Source of the DNA: Corticicoccus populi
GTDB taxonomy: Bacteria > Bacillota > Bacilli > Staphylococcales > Salinicoccaceae
Reading direction: 5' to 3'
NCBI RefSeq assembly: GCF_042686195.1
Contig: NZ_JBHUOQ010000001.1
Location: 992,001 to 1,056,000 of the forward strand
Length of the DNA: 64,000 nucleotides
Part shown: piece after piece, positions 26,170 through 34,576 of the stretch
Numbering within the stretch: position 1 is the first letter of the stretch
Layout of the letters: each line of letters begins with the position of its first letter
Translations under genes and position numbers: made by a program
The notes under the pieces: model-generated
The model's input: only the letters and a program-made list of their open reading frames with translations
Database searches by the model: none
What the model was told of the DNA's origin: nothing

Positions 26170-26985
26170 TTAATAATCACTGTTACGACGGTCTACATTA
26201 CTCCGTCTTTCGCTTGTTGCATCGCTGTTATTATCTTTACGATTATATTCATAATCAGTGTCTGACTTCGATGATTCATAATTATTAATCTCATCTTCAT
26301 CAATTCTCGTAAATTTACGTGTACTTTCGATATCAGATGCTTTCTCGTCGTTTAAATCATCTTCCCACTCATCATCCGCTTTAGACTGAGTGCTGTTCTG
26401 TTCGAATTCACGTTCACGCTCAAGCTGTCTTGCTCTTTCAAACTCACGCTCACGCTCTTTTTCAATTTTATCATTTTCTTTTCTCATCTTCTTCACTTCT
26501 TTCGAATCCAGATCATCACCTCTGACAATCATATCTTTTCTAACGAAAAGAAGAATCGCTGCAATAATGAAGAATAAAGGAATTAAACCTGTCAGGACAC
26601 CAAATACTAACGGTGCAGATAAAACACCGGCAAACAGCAGTAAAAAGCCTGCCAATATACGTCTTCTCATTGTCAGTAAGCCGAATAAACCTAATATAAA
26701 CGGCAGAACCAGATACAAGGCTGCCATCCAGAGTTGATTTATTACAGTCAGCATCGCATTTGTAAATTCTTCCGGTGTTATATTTTCAAGACCTTCACTT
26801 TGAATCATCTGCTCCGCTGTTGATTCAATGGTTTGAACAACTTCCGGATTGTCTGAAGCCGTAAAAGATATAAATAATATAAATACTGCTACTGCAAGTA
26901 AACTAATTAATGCCAGCCAGCCAAAAATCTTTTCAGCTATTCTGCTTACCGGTTTAACTGTTTGTGTATACTCTCTTTTAGCCAT
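26170..26985 (-). CDS. DUF4064-like membrane protein with long charged cytoplasmic tail
   Basis: 271 aa. The N-terminal half has four hydrophobic helices (about 21-41, 83-103, 108-123 and 127-145), with an acidic loop between the first two, in the style of DUF4064 proteins of Firmicutes. The C-terminal half is hydrophilic: a Lys/Glu/Arg coiled-coil-like stretch (EREREFERARQLEREREFE) at about 175-195, then a Ser/Asp/Asn/Arg-rich disordered tail ending DRRNSDY. The ATG at 26985 follows AGTGGAGG. Function unknown. It is monocistronic, with its own terminator. Confidence 0.75.
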   Translation of the reverse strand: MAKREYTQTVKPVSRIAEKIFGWLALISLLAVAVFILFISFTASDNPEVVQTIESTAEQMIQSEGLENITPEEFTNAMLTVINQLWMAALYLVLPFILGLFGLLTMRRRILAGFLLLFAGVLSAPLVFGVLTGLIPLFFIIAAILLFVRKDMIVRGDDLDSKEVKKMRKENDKIEKEREREFERARQLEREREFEQNSTQSKADDEWEDDLNDEKASDIESTRKFTRIDEDEINNYESSKSDTDYEYNRKDNNSDATSERRSNVDRRNSDY

Positions 26986-27105
26986 ATTAACCTCCACTTA
27001 ATTTCTTTTTATATTATTACCCGCTGTGACAATTTTTAATCCACAGCAAAATAAGATAATAAAGATTTTCTCACAATTTTTTTTATTTTACTACTGATTA
27101 TATGC

Positions 27106-27381
27106 TCAGCCAGTTATTTTTTCAGTTTGAGAATCATCTTTAAGCTGTTTAATCAATTTATAGGGTGCATAGCCGCTCGATTTTTCAAATTCTTTAAACT
27201 GAGTCTTTTCTTCTGATTTGGAAGGCACCACTTTCTTATACTGCTGATATTTATCTGAAAGTTCCTGACGTGCCACACCTTCATCGAATCCTTTTTCCAC
27301 TGCTTCATAAAATTGAACAACATCAATTACCTCTTCAGTAGACCAGTCCGCTTCAATAGGATAGCTGTATTCTTTATCCAT
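27106..27381 (-). CDS. UPF0223 family protein
   Basis: 91-aa cytoplasmic protein of a Bacillales family of unknown function, usually located next to pdhD in staphylococci, as here. Recognisable segments are YSYPIEADWSTEEVIDVVQFY and SSGYAPYKLIKQLK. I chose the ATG at 27381 after AAAGGAGT; the longer in-frame start would run through the pdhD terminator hairpin. It is downstream of pdhD on the same strand. Confidence 0.88.
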   Translation of the reverse strand: MDKEYSYPIEADWSTEEVIDVVQFYEAVEKGFDEGVARQELSDKYQQYKKVVPSKSEEKTQFKEFEKSSGYAPYKLIKQLKDDSQTEKITG

Positions 27382-27403
27382 AAAACATACTCCTTTATTT
27401 ACT

Positions 27404-27430
27404 AAAAAAGCGCCCAAAAATGGACGCCGT
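27404..27430 (-). terminator. Terminator of the pdh operon
   Basis: GCGTCC pairs with GGGCGC around ATTTTT, followed by TTTTTT on the minus strand, 15 bp after the pdhD stop. One mismatch in the stem, so read-through into the UPF0223 gene is possible. Confidence 0.65.
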
Positions 27431-27443
27431 TTTAGTACTTTAA

Positions 27444-28850
27444 TTACATTGAATGAATTGGTTTTCCAAGTGCAACTTCAGCTGCTTCCATTGGAATCTC
27501 ACCTAATGTCGGGTGAGCATGAATTGTCAGTGCAATGTCTTCCAATGTCATGCCTGTTTCAACAGCAAGTCCGAGTTCAGAAATAATATCTGAAGCACCG
27601 TTACCTGCAACCTGTGCTCCAAGCACAAGACCGTCTTCTTTACGTGCAACTACTTTAACGAAACCATCTGTTTCATTAAGACCGAGCGCACGGCCGTTTG
27701 CAGCAAACGGGAATTTACCTGATGTGATTTCAAAACCTTCATCTTTAGCATCAGCTTCAGTTAGACCGACTGTTGCAAGCTCAGGCTCAGTGAAACATAC
27801 AGCCGGGATTGAAAGATAATCCACTTCTGATTTTTCACCAGAGATTGCTTCTGCTGCTACTTTCGCTTCATAGCTTGCTTTATGTGCAAGCGGTAAACCT
27901 GGAACGATATCGCCGATAGCATAGATGTTATCGATAGAAGATCTTGACTGCTTATCAACTTCCACTAAACCGCGGTCTGTTAATTTAACACCAAGCTCTT
28001 CAAGGCCAAGTTCGTCCGTATTCGGTTTACGTCCTACAGTAACAAGAACATAGTCCGCTTCAACTTCGTGCGTCTCACCTTTTGCTTCATAAGTGACTTT
28101 AACACCGTTTTCAGTCTCTTCAGCAGATTTAGCCATTGCTTCAGTGACGATATTGGCACCTTTTTTCTTAAGGTTCTTCTTAACAAGCTGTGTCATTGGT
28201 TTTTCAAAACCGCCGAGAATGTCTTTCATACCTTCTAAAATAGTTACTTCAGTACCGAAATTAGCATAAGCAGTACCAAGCTCTGTACCAATATAACCGC
28301 CGCCGATAACGATTAATTTTTCAGGTTTTTCTTCTAATGCAAGTGCACCTGTAGAATCAAGAACGCGTTTACCGAATTTGAAACCAGGGATTTCAATCGG
28401 ACGTGAACCTGTTGCGATAATTGCATTTTTAAATTCATAAGTCTGGGACTGTTTGTCATCCATGACTTTCATGCTGTTTTTATCAACAAAGTAAGCTTCA
28501 CCTTTAACGATTTCAACTTTGTTGCCTTTTAATAATCCTTCAACACCGCCTGTTAATTTCTTAACAACACTGTCTTTAAAAGATTGTACTTTAGAGAAAT
28601 CAAGGCTCACACCTTCAGTAGTTACACCCATATCATCGGAATGAAGTGCATGCTGATAACGGTGGGATGAAGCGATTAAAGCTTTGGACGGAATACACCC
28701 GACATTTAAGCAGACACCGCCGAGAGTCCCTTTCTCAACGATTGTAACTTTCTGTCCCAGTTGTGCTGCACGAATTGCTGCAACATAACCGCCGGGACCT
28801 GCACCAACGACAACTGTATCAGTTTCAATAGGAAAATCTCCAACTACCAT
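27444..28850 (-). CDS. pdhD: Dihydrolipoamide dehydrogenase (E3)
   Basis: FAD enzyme reoxidising the lipoyl groups of pyruvate dehydrogenase and passing electrons to NAD. 468 aa: FAD loop VVVGAGPGGYVAAIRAA, redox-active disulfide GGVCLNVGCIPSKA, NAD loop VIGGGYIGTELG, second FAD motif YAIGDI, and the C-terminal catalytic HAHPTLGE. Four bases separate it from pdhC. It is the last gene of pdhABCD. Confidence 0.97.
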   Translation of the reverse strand: MVVGDFPIETDTVVVGAGPGGYVAAIRAAQLGQKVTIVEKGTLGGVCLNVGCIPSKALIASSHRYQHALHSDDMGVTTEGVSLDFSKVQSFKDSVVKKLTGGVEGLLKGNKVEIVKGEAYFVDKNSMKVMDDKQSQTYEFKNAIIATGSRPIEIPGFKFGKRVLDSTGALALEEKPEKLIVIGGGYIGTELGTAYANFGTEVTILEGMKDILGGFEKPMTQLVKKNLKKKGANIVTEAMAKSAEETENGVKVTYEAKGETHEVEADYVLVTVGRKPNTDELGLEELGVKLTDRGLVEVDKQSRSSIDNIYAIGDIVPGLPLAHKASYEAKVAAEAISGEKSEVDYLSIPAVCFTEPELATVGLTEADAKDEGFEITSGKFPFAANGRALGLNETDGFVKVVARKEDGLVLGAQVAGNGASDIISELGLAVETGMTLEDIALTIHAHPTLGEIPMEAAEVALGKPIHSM

Positions 28851-28854
28851 ACTC

Positions 28855-30144
28855 TTATCCCTCCATTAATAATAATTCTGGATTATTCAATAAACGCTTA
28901 ACATGATTTAAAGCATTTTGAGCTGTCATACCGTCAATTTGTCTGTGGTCAAAGCTGAATGATAATGACAGGCTGAATGCCGGTACAATTTCACCGTCTC
29001 TGACAACAGCTTTCTGCTCGATACGGCCGATACCTAAAATAGCGACTTCCGGCTGGTTGATAACCGGTGTGAACCATTTTCCGCCTGCTGAACCAAGGTT
29101 GGAAATAGTAACAGATCCGCCCTTCATTTCATCGCCGGAAAGTTTACCGTCACGTGCTTTTACAGCCAGGTTGTTAATTTCATCGGAAATTTCGAACATT
29201 GATTTTTTATCAGCATTCTTCACAACCGGAACAACAAGACCTTTTTCAGTATCTGCTGCAATACCTACATTGTAGTAATGTTTCTGGATAACTTCAAACG
29301 TATCGTTATCAATAGAAGTATTGATTTCAGGATATTTCTTAAGTGCTGCAACAAGTGCTTTTACTACATACGGAAGGAATGTCAGTTTAACACCCTGCTC
29401 TGCTGCAACGTCTTTGAACTTTTTACGGTGATCCCATAAAGCATCAACTTCAACTTCATCAATTAAAGTCACGTGTGGAGAAGTGTGCTTAGAGTTAACC
29501 ATTGCATTCGCAATCGCTTTTCTCATTCCGCTCATTTTCTCACGACTTTCAGGGAAGTCGCCTTCGGACTTAGCCGGTGCAGATTTCGCTGATTTAGTTT
29601 CTTCTTTTTCTGAAGATTCTTCAGAAGCTGTTTCTTTAGCCGGTGCATCACCGTTTACAAACGCGTCAATGTCTTCTTTTAACACGCGTCCATTTTTACC
29701 GCTGCCTGTCACTTCACTGATATTCACATCGTTTTCACGTGCAAATTTACGTACTGACGGCATCGCAATGACACGTTCACCGGAAACTTCTTTTTTAGGC
29801 TCTTCTTTACCTTCATCTTTAGAATCAGATTTTTCCTCTGATTTCTCTTCAGATTTTTCTTCCTTGGATTCTTCTTTATCATCACTGGATGAACCTGAAT
29901 CTTCAGAACCGTCATCAATTGTTACGATTGTTGTTCCAACAGTCGTAACCTCACCTTCTTCAACATGAATTGTCTTTACAGTACCGTCTACAGGAGAAGG
30001 TATCTCTACAACTGCTTTATCGTTCTGTACTTCAGCTAATACATCATCTTCTGCAACTGTATCGCCTTCCTGCACTAACCATTTAGCAATCTCACCTTCG
30101 TGGATTCCTTCACCAATATCCGGCAATTTAAATTCGTACGCCAC
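28855..30144 (-). CDS. pdhC: Dihydrolipoyllysine acetyltransferase (E2) of pyruvate dehydrogenase
   Basis: Core of the PDH complex, 429 aa. One lipoyl domain (lipoyl Lys in EVQNDKAVVEIPSP, about residue 44), a subunit-binding domain (MPSVRKFARENDVNISEVTGSGKNGRVLKEDI, about 129-160) and the catalytic acetyltransferase domain ending with SFDHRQIDGM (His and Asp). The linker after the lipoyl domain (about 78-121) is Ser/Glu/Lys/Asp-rich with EEKS repeats rather than the Ala/Pro linker seen in many E2 proteins. It lies between pdhB (31 bp) and pdhD (4 bp). Confidence 0.96.
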   Translation of the reverse strand: MAYEFKLPDIGEGIHEGEIAKWLVQEGDTVAEDDVLAEVQNDKAVVEIPSPVDGTVKTIHVEEGEVTTVGTTIVTIDDGSEDSGSSSDDKEESKEEKSEEKSEEKSDSKDEGKEEPKKEVSGERVIAMPSVRKFARENDVNISEVTGSGKNGRVLKEDIDAFVNGDAPAKETASEESSEKEETKSAKSAPAKSEGDFPESREKMSGMRKAIANAMVNSKHTSPHVTLIDEVEVDALWDHRKKFKDVAAEQGVKLTFLPYVVKALVAALKKYPEINTSIDNDTFEVIQKHYYNVGIAADTEKGLVVPVVKNADKKSMFEISDEINNLAVKARDGKLSGDEMKGGSVTISNLGSAGGKWFTPVINQPEVAILGIGRIEQKAVVRDGEIVPAFSLSLSFSFDHRQIDGMTAQNALNHVKRLLNNPELLLMEG

Positions 30145-30175
30145 AATTACTCCTCCTTCTGGGTAATACTATTAT

Positions 30176-31153
30176 TTAAAAATTAACGACTTCTTTTGCA
30201 CGTTCAATAATATCATCTTTATTCGGCAGCCATACACCTTCAGCTTGTGTAAACGCGTAAACAGTATCCGGTGCAGCAACACGTAGAATCGGTGCTTCAA
30301 GACTTAAAATTGTACGTTCTGTTAATTCAGAAATAACACTTCCAGCCACACCAGCCTGGCGCTGTGCTTCCTGAACAAATACTGCACGGTTTGTTTTTTC
30401 AACTGATTCTACAAGTGTATCGTAGTCTACAGGTGAAACAGTTCTTAGGTCAATCACTTCAGCAGAGATACCTTCTTCTTCAAGCGCCTCGGCTGCTTTT
30501 AAAGATTCCTGAACCATTGCACCGTATGCAATAAGTGTAACATCAGTACCTTCTTTTTTAACTGAAGCTTTACCAATTTCAACAGTGTAGTCTTCATCCG
30601 GTACATCTTCACGGAATGAGCGGTACAATTTCATATGCTCTAAGAAAACAACCGGATCATTGGAACGGATTGCTTCAATCAAAAGACCTTTGGCATCTAC
30701 AGGGTTTGACGGGATAACCACTTTCAGACCAGGAGTCTGTGCCATTAAACCTTCAAGTGAATCAGCGTGAAGTTCCGGCGTATGCACACCGCCGCCAAAT
30801 GGTGCACGAATAACAAGCGGCATTGATTTTGAACCGCCTGAACGGTATCTGTGACGGGCAATCTGTCCGGCAATGCCGTCCATTGCTTCAAATAAAAATC
30901 CAAAGAACTGAATTTCAACCACAGGACGGTACCCTTCAAGAGTTAAACCTAAACCTAATGAGGCAATTCCGCTTTCAGCAAGTGGTGTATCAAATACACG
31001 TTCCTCGCCAAACTCTTTCTGCAGACCTTCAGTAGCACGGAAAACACCGCCGTTAACACCAACGTCTTCACCGAAGACCAGGACATTTTCATCGTTTTTT
31101 AATTCTGCAGCCATAGCATTGTTGATGGCTTGAATCATCGTCATTTGTGCCAT
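30176..31153 (-). CDS. pdhB: Pyruvate dehydrogenase E1 component, beta subunit
   Basis: 325 aa thiamine-enzyme subunit pairing with PdhA to decarboxylate pyruvate. Motifs: VLVFGEDVGVNGGVFRATEGL, DTPLAESGIASLGLGL, the GGGVHTPELHADSLE loop and the C-terminal VDLRTVSPVDYDTL-type segment. It is separated from pdhA by 3 bp. The distinct AESGI and RSGG features are those of the alpha2beta2 E1 class used in PDH and branched-chain complexes; the gene set supports PDH. Confidence 0.96.
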   Translation of the reverse strand: MAQMTMIQAINNAMAAELKNDENVLVFGEDVGVNGGVFRATEGLQKEFGEERVFDTPLAESGIASLGLGLTLEGYRPVVEIQFFGFLFEAMDGIAGQIARHRYRSGGSKSMPLVIRAPFGGGVHTPELHADSLEGLMAQTPGLKVVIPSNPVDAKGLLIEAIRSNDPVVFLEHMKLYRSFREDVPDEDYTVEIGKASVKKEGTDVTLIAYGAMVQESLKAAEALEEEGISAEVIDLRTVSPVDYDTLVESVEKTNRAVFVQEAQRQAGVAGSVISELTERTILSLEAPILRVAAPDTVYAFTQAEGVWLPNKDDIIERAKEVVNF

Positions 31154-31156
31154 GTG

Positions 31157-32263
31157 TTATTTCGACTCCTTCTCTTTGTAGACTTCATACTGCTCTTTCA
31201 AATTTTGAGGCATGTCTTCATACATGTTATCCATTAATTGAGTCACAGACTGCTTCTCAGTTGCATCTGCTTCCTTAATCGCTTTTTTAACATCTTCTTT
31301 TGCCTGTTCCATTACTTCATTTTCTTTTTCTTCATTCCAAAGGTCTTTAGACTCGAGGAATTTACGGAAACGAACTAACGGATCTTTTTTCTCCCAATCA
31401 GAATCTTCATCAGAAGTTCTGTAACGTGTCGGATCATCACCGGCCATTGTATGCGGTCCGTAACGGTAGCATAAAGTTTCAATCAATGTCGGTCCGTCAC
31501 CTGCAACTGCGCGGTCACGTGCATCTTTAGTGACTTTATAAACTGCAAGCGGGTCCATTCCGTCTACAAGCACTCCCGGAATACCTACTGATACTGCTTT
31601 TTGAGCAAGTGTTTTTGCATTTGTCTGCAGTTCACGAGGTGTGGAGATAGCATAATTGTTGTTTTGCACAACAAAAATTGCAGGTGCTTTGTATGCAGAA
31701 GCAAAGTTGATCCCTTCATAGAAATCACCTTGTGATGTTCCACCGTCACCTGTATATGTTACAGCAACTGCAGATTTACCACGCTTTTTAATACCTACTG
31801 CAACACCGGCATTTTGTACATACTGTGCACCGATAATAATCTGCGGGCTCAGTGCATTAACACCTTCCGGGAACTGATTCCCTTTGAAGTGACCGCGTGA
31901 AAATAAAAATGCCTGCGTTAACGGCAGACCCTGCCAGATTAACTGCGGTACGTCACGGTAGCCTGGAAGAATGTAGTCTTCCTGTTCAAGTGCATACTGA
32001 CTTGCAAGCTGTGAAGCTTCCTGTCCTGCAGTCGGTGCATAGAATCCCAGACGTCCCTGTCTGTTTAATGAAATTGAACGCTGATCCAGTACGCGTGTCC
32101 AAACCATACGTCTCATTAATTCAACAAGTTCATCATCTGATAAGTCAGGCATTGCGTCTTCGTTAACGATTTCGCCTTCCTCATTTAAAATTTGAAACAT
32201 TTCAAACTTTTTCTCGACCTCAGCCAATACTTTTACCGGGTCAAAGCTTTTTTTAGGTGCCAT
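31157..32263 (-). CDS. pdhA: Pyruvate dehydrogenase E1 component, alpha subunit
   Basis: 368 aa. The thiamine diphosphate motif is TGDGGTSQGDFYEGINFASAYKAPAIFVVQNN, and the conserved RYGPHTMAGDDPTRYR phosphorylation-loop-like region is present. I chose the ATG at 32263 (MAPKKSFDP...), eight bases after GGTGA; an in-frame start 18 codons upstream would cover the promoter region and lacks a site. It is the first gene of the pdh operon, with a promoter-like element at 32308-32336. Confidence 0.94.
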   Translation of the reverse strand: MAPKKSFDPVKVLAEVEKKFEMFQILNEEGEIVNEDAMPDLSDDELVELMRRMVWTRVLDQRSISLNRQGRLGFYAPTAGQEASQLASQYALEQEDYILPGYRDVPQLIWQGLPLTQAFLFSRGHFKGNQFPEGVNALSPQIIIGAQYVQNAGVAVGIKKRGKSAVAVTYTGDGGTSQGDFYEGINFASAYKAPAIFVVQNNNYAISTPRELQTNAKTLAQKAVSVGIPGVLVDGMDPLAVYKVTKDARDRAVAGDGPTLIETLCYRYGPHTMAGDDPTRYRTSDEDSDWEKKDPLVRFRKFLESKDLWNEEKENEVMEQAKEDVKKAIKEADATEKQSVTQLMDNMYEDMPQNLKEQYEVYKEKESK

Positions 32264-32307
32264 AGAATGTTCACCATGCCTTTCAAATAGTTTATATACC
32301 ACTAATA

Positions 32308-32336
32308 ATAATATCATAACCTGTTACAATCGTAAA
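32308..32336 (-). promoter_or_regulatory. Probable promoter of the pdh operon
   Basis: Minus strand: TTTACG (32336-32331), a 17-bp spacer, then TATTAT (32313-32308), about 45 bp before pdhA. Confidence 0.5.
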
Positions 32337-32346
32337 TTAATGCTCG

Positions 32347-32364
32347 TTGAAACAGATGTTTCAA
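32347..32364. promoter_or_regulatory. Perfect palindrome upstream of the pdhA promoter
   Basis: TTGAAACAGATGTTTCAA has 8-bp perfect arms around GA. It ends 11 bp upstream of the -35 box, a typical operator position. The regulator is unknown. Confidence 0.4.
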
Positions 32365-32422
32365 AATACCTTTAAATCAACGAAATAATGACTAACACAG
32401 AAAGAACTGTTATAAAACAACA

Positions 32423-33052
32423 TCAACTTTCATCAATTAAGGTACGAATTTCACCTTTTAGTTCATTTACACGTTCCGTTGAAGTATTCAAATCATTCTG
32501 CAGCGTTTCCAATCTGCCGTATTCTTCATTCAATGCATTGATTTCTTCATCAATACCGTCCTGGGTCACTTCTTCCTCATTTAAAAACTCAAATACTGAT
32601 TTTTCAGCATTGAGAGTGACCCTCAGCTGGTCAATCAATTCTGCGTGCGCATCATATCTATCATCTGCTGCCGAGATCAGAGATTCTGCATGAATGATGT
32701 ATGATTCATTTGAAATCATTTCAAATGCGTCATTCGCATTTTCAGCTGTTTCCTTTGACTCCTGCATAATTTCTTCTTCTTCATCAATCAGTTCAAGTCG
32801 CTTATCAGCATTCTCAATCAGCGCTGTACTGATTTCGTTGATTTCGCCCATATCCGCAGCGGCAAGATCATCCTGCAGATCTGAACGTTCTTCTTCCAGA
32901 GTATTGAATTTATCTGTAACATCACTTAAACCATTCTCTGTTCTTACTGTTTCCTGAAACTCATTATAAAACTCTTTCAGTTCTTCCGTATCATTGGAAC
33001 AACCGATTAAAACAATCACCATCATTGACAGAGTGATGAATATTTTTTTCAT
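32423..33052 (-). CDS. YkyA-like cell-wall-binding lipoprotein
   Basis: 209 aa with a lipoprotein signal (IVLIGC, lipid-anchored Cys18) followed by an almost wholly helical, Glu/Asp-rich extracellular domain likely to form antiparallel coiled coils. This fits the YkyA putative cell-wall-binding lipoprotein family, found next to pdhA and def in staphylococci. No enzymatic motif is visible. It is upstream of pdhA on the same strand and divergent from def. The 159-bp gap to pdhA contains the pdh promoter. Confidence 0.8.
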   Translation of the reverse strand: MKKIFITLSMMVIVLIGCSNDTEELKEFYNEFQETVRTENGLSDVTDKFNTLEEERSDLQDDLAAADMGEINEISTALIENADKRLELIDEEEEIMQESKETAENANDAFEMISNESYIIHAESLISAADDRYDAHAELIDQLRVTLNAEKSVFEFLNEEEVTQDGIDEEINALNEEYGRLETLQNDLNTSTERVNELKGEIRTLIDES

Positions 33053-33161
33053 GACAAATATACCTCCAAGCGTATATTATATAATAATGCACAACATAAA
33101 CTTTTAAGTCATGACTATAGTATACTATAATTATTGATTGAAAAAACAGGAGGGCTTTATT

Positions 33162-33716
33162 TTGTTAACTATGAAAGATATCGTTCGCGACCCTGCACCA
33201 ATTCTTCATAAAAAGGCTGCAGCAGTTGACGAAATTGATGAAGAAACAATCAACCAGCTTAAATTAATGAGGGAGTATCTCATTAATTCACAAGACCCCG
33301 AACTCTCTGAAAAATACGGTCTCAGACCCGGTGTTGGAATTGCAGCACCACAGGTCGGCATTGATAAACGGATGTTTGTGGTTTATACAGAAGATGAAGA
33401 TGGAAATATTGAGCATGACTATATGCTGATTAATCCAAAAATTAAAAGCCACTCTGTTACTGAAACCTATTTGCCCGGTGGAGAAGGATGCTTAAGTGTG
33501 GATGAAGATATAGAGGGACTCGTTCACCGTTACAGCCGGATCAAAATGCAGGCGACAACACCGGATGGTGAAAAAATTGAAATCAAAGCAAAAGGCCACC
33601 TTGCGATTGTGCTTCAGCACGAATTTGATCACTTGAACGGTGTCATGTTCTACGAACATATCGATAAAGAAATGCCTTTGGAACCGAAAATCGGAGCAAA
33701 GGCACTCGAATTATAA
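33162..33716 (+). CDS. def: Peptide deformylase
   Basis: Metalloenzyme removing the N-formyl group from nascent proteins. 184 aa, type II length. The three motifs are GVGIAAPQVG, GEGCLSV (metal Cys) and HEFDHLNG (metal His and catalytic Glu). I chose the TTG at 33162 (MLTMKDIVRD...), eight bases after CAGGAGGG; the sequence begins as staphylococcal Def does. The upstream in-frame ATG would overlap the ribosome site. Strong terminator follows. Confidence 0.95.
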   Translation: MLTMKDIVRDPAPILHKKAAAVDEIDEETINQLKLMREYLINSQDPELSEKYGLRPGVGIAAPQVGIDKRMFVVYTEDEDGNIEHDYMLINPKIKSHSVTETYLPGGEGCLSVDEDIEGLVHRYSRIKMQATTPDGEKIEIKAKGHLAIVLQHEFDHLNGVMFYEHIDKEMPLEPKIGAKALEL

Positions 33717-33720
33717 TATA

Positions 33721-33763
33721 AAAATAGAGCCGGACGCATTTGAGGTGCGTCCGGCTCTATTCT
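33721..33763. terminator. Strong terminator after def
   Basis: Perfect 16-bp stem, AATAGAGCCGGACGCA (33723-33738) with its complement at 33746-33761. The downstream T content is modest (TTCTTC); the minus strand side has TTTTATATT, so it may serve both strands. Confidence 0.8.
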
Positions 33764-33815
33764 TCAATATTCATCAAAGTGCTCATGAATGCAGTCGTAA
33801 ATGTCCTGAGGAAGA

Positions 33816-34076
33816 CTACATAAATTCATCCCGCCGTGCCTGATACGGAATTTTCTTTTCATTTAACAGCTGCTTCAAATTTTCAAAAGTATCTGCATCC
33901 ATTAATTCAGGATCTGCATCGTGGCGGTTCATATGGATATCGTCATTATATTCATCTTCATAAACATAGCGCATGACAACCTGACTTTCGCGGACATTGA
34001 ACTCCAACTTCACAAATTGTCTGTCCGACCTTTCTTTTTCTAAAATAATACGATTTAAAAGTACTTTTGTATCCAT
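33816..34076 (-). CDS. Small conserved hypothetical protein
   Basis: 86 aa, cytoplasmic, with an N-terminal helix (VLLNRIILEKERSDRQ), a central beta-like stretch (KLEFNVRESQVVMRYVYEDEY) and an acidic, His-containing loop before a C-terminal helix (DADTFENLKQLLNEKKI). I do not recognise a named family. The ATG at 34076 lies nine bases after AAGGAGG; a TTG three codons upstream directly abuts that site. It converges with def and diverges from the small unit at 34111. Confidence 0.72.
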   Translation of the reverse strand: MDTKVLLNRIILEKERSDRQFVKLEFNVRESQVVMRYVYEDEYNDDIHMNRHDADPELMDADTFENLKQLLNEKKIPYQARRDEFM

Positions 34077-34110
34077 ATCACTCAACCTCCTTACTTTAAT
34101 TATAAAGTCT

Positions 34111-34139
34111 TTGCATGTATACCGTCTATATTGTAAAAT
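34111..34139 (+). promoter_or_regulatory. Promoter of the 26-codon ORF
   Basis: TTGCAT (34111-34116), a 17-bp spacer, then TAAAAT (34134-34139). Predicted start about 34146. Confidence 0.6.
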
Positions 34140-34171
34140 AATAACTAAGTAGATATAGGGATGTGGTCTAT

Positions 34172-34252
34172 ATGCTCAGACGCTTGCGAAAGAAAGTGAA
34201 GCAGAAACTACGACGCATTCTCGGCAGTAAAGGTTTATTAGGCAGTGAATAA
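34172..34252 (+). CDS. 26-aa strongly basic amphipathic peptide (undescribed)
   Basis: A 26-codon ORF with its own promoter (34111) and terminator (34283). The peptide begins MLRRLRKKVKQKLRR and ends ILGSKGLLGSE. It has ten Arg/Lys and a single acidic residue. Hydrophobic residues at 2, 5, 9, 13, 16 and 17 would line one face of a helix, so it could bind membranes or RNA. The ribosome site is only fair: AGGGATGTGG, five bases before the ATG. I know of no family match. An antimicrobial-like, toxin-like, nucleic-acid-binding or leader-peptide role is possible. It could also be incidental to a small RNA. Confidence 0.5.
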   Translation: MLRRLRKKVKQKLRRILGSKGLLGSE

Positions 34253-34282
34253 CATAAAGGAATCACAGTTCATTCCTAAATT

Positions 34283-34316
34283 TGTGCTTAAAAATATTTT
34301 AGGCACACTTTTTTTT
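34283..34316 (+). terminator. Terminator of the 26-codon unit
   Basis: TGTGC-T-TAAAA pairs with TTTTA-G-GCACA around a three-base loop, followed by eight T residues after one C. Confidence 0.85.
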
Positions 34317-34360
34317 GAATAAAGAATAATAATATTGATATAAATTAAGGAGATTTTAAC

Positions 34361-34576
34361 ATGGCAGTATTTAAAGCATTTTTCCAGGAAGCGAATGGTA
34401 ACCGCATTATTCGCGAGGATACACACACACGCTACTTTGAAGCAGCGTCAGAATCAGAAGTCAGAATCGCATTGAAAGATTCCGGCTATAATATCGAATT
34501 TGTAACAGAACTAAGTCCCGAACATCTTGAGTATGAAAAAGAAAACAATGTTGATTTTAAGGTGGAAAAAGTCTGA
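34361..34576 (+). CDS. rpoY: RNA polymerase epsilon subunit
   Basis: 71-aa auxiliary RNA polymerase subunit of Firmicutes (formerly YkzG). It begins MAVFKAFFQEANGNRIIREDTHTRY and ends with the acidic/hydrophobic VEKV; size and location directly before rnjA are diagnostic. The ATG follows TAAGGAG. Its stop TGA overlaps the rnjA start (TGATG). Confidence 0.92.
   Translation: MAVFKAFFQEANGNRIIREDTHTRYFEAASESEVRIALKDSGYNIEFVTELSPEHLEYEKENNVDFKVEKV

Noticed and set aside
29483..29968. 161-codon open frame opposite pdhC, Ser-rich product
   Set aside because: It mirrors the Glu/Lys/Ser-rich linker of pdhC on the other strand; no ribosome site and low-complexity product.
34160..34198. Alternative 12-codon ORF overlapping the 26-codon ORF in another frame
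   Set aside because: Its start lies within the presumed ribosome site and the peptide is unremarkable.
34315..34344. TTGAAT-18-TATAAA promoter-like pair before rpoY
   Set aside because: The implied start site falls on the rpoY ribosome-binding site, which would remove it.
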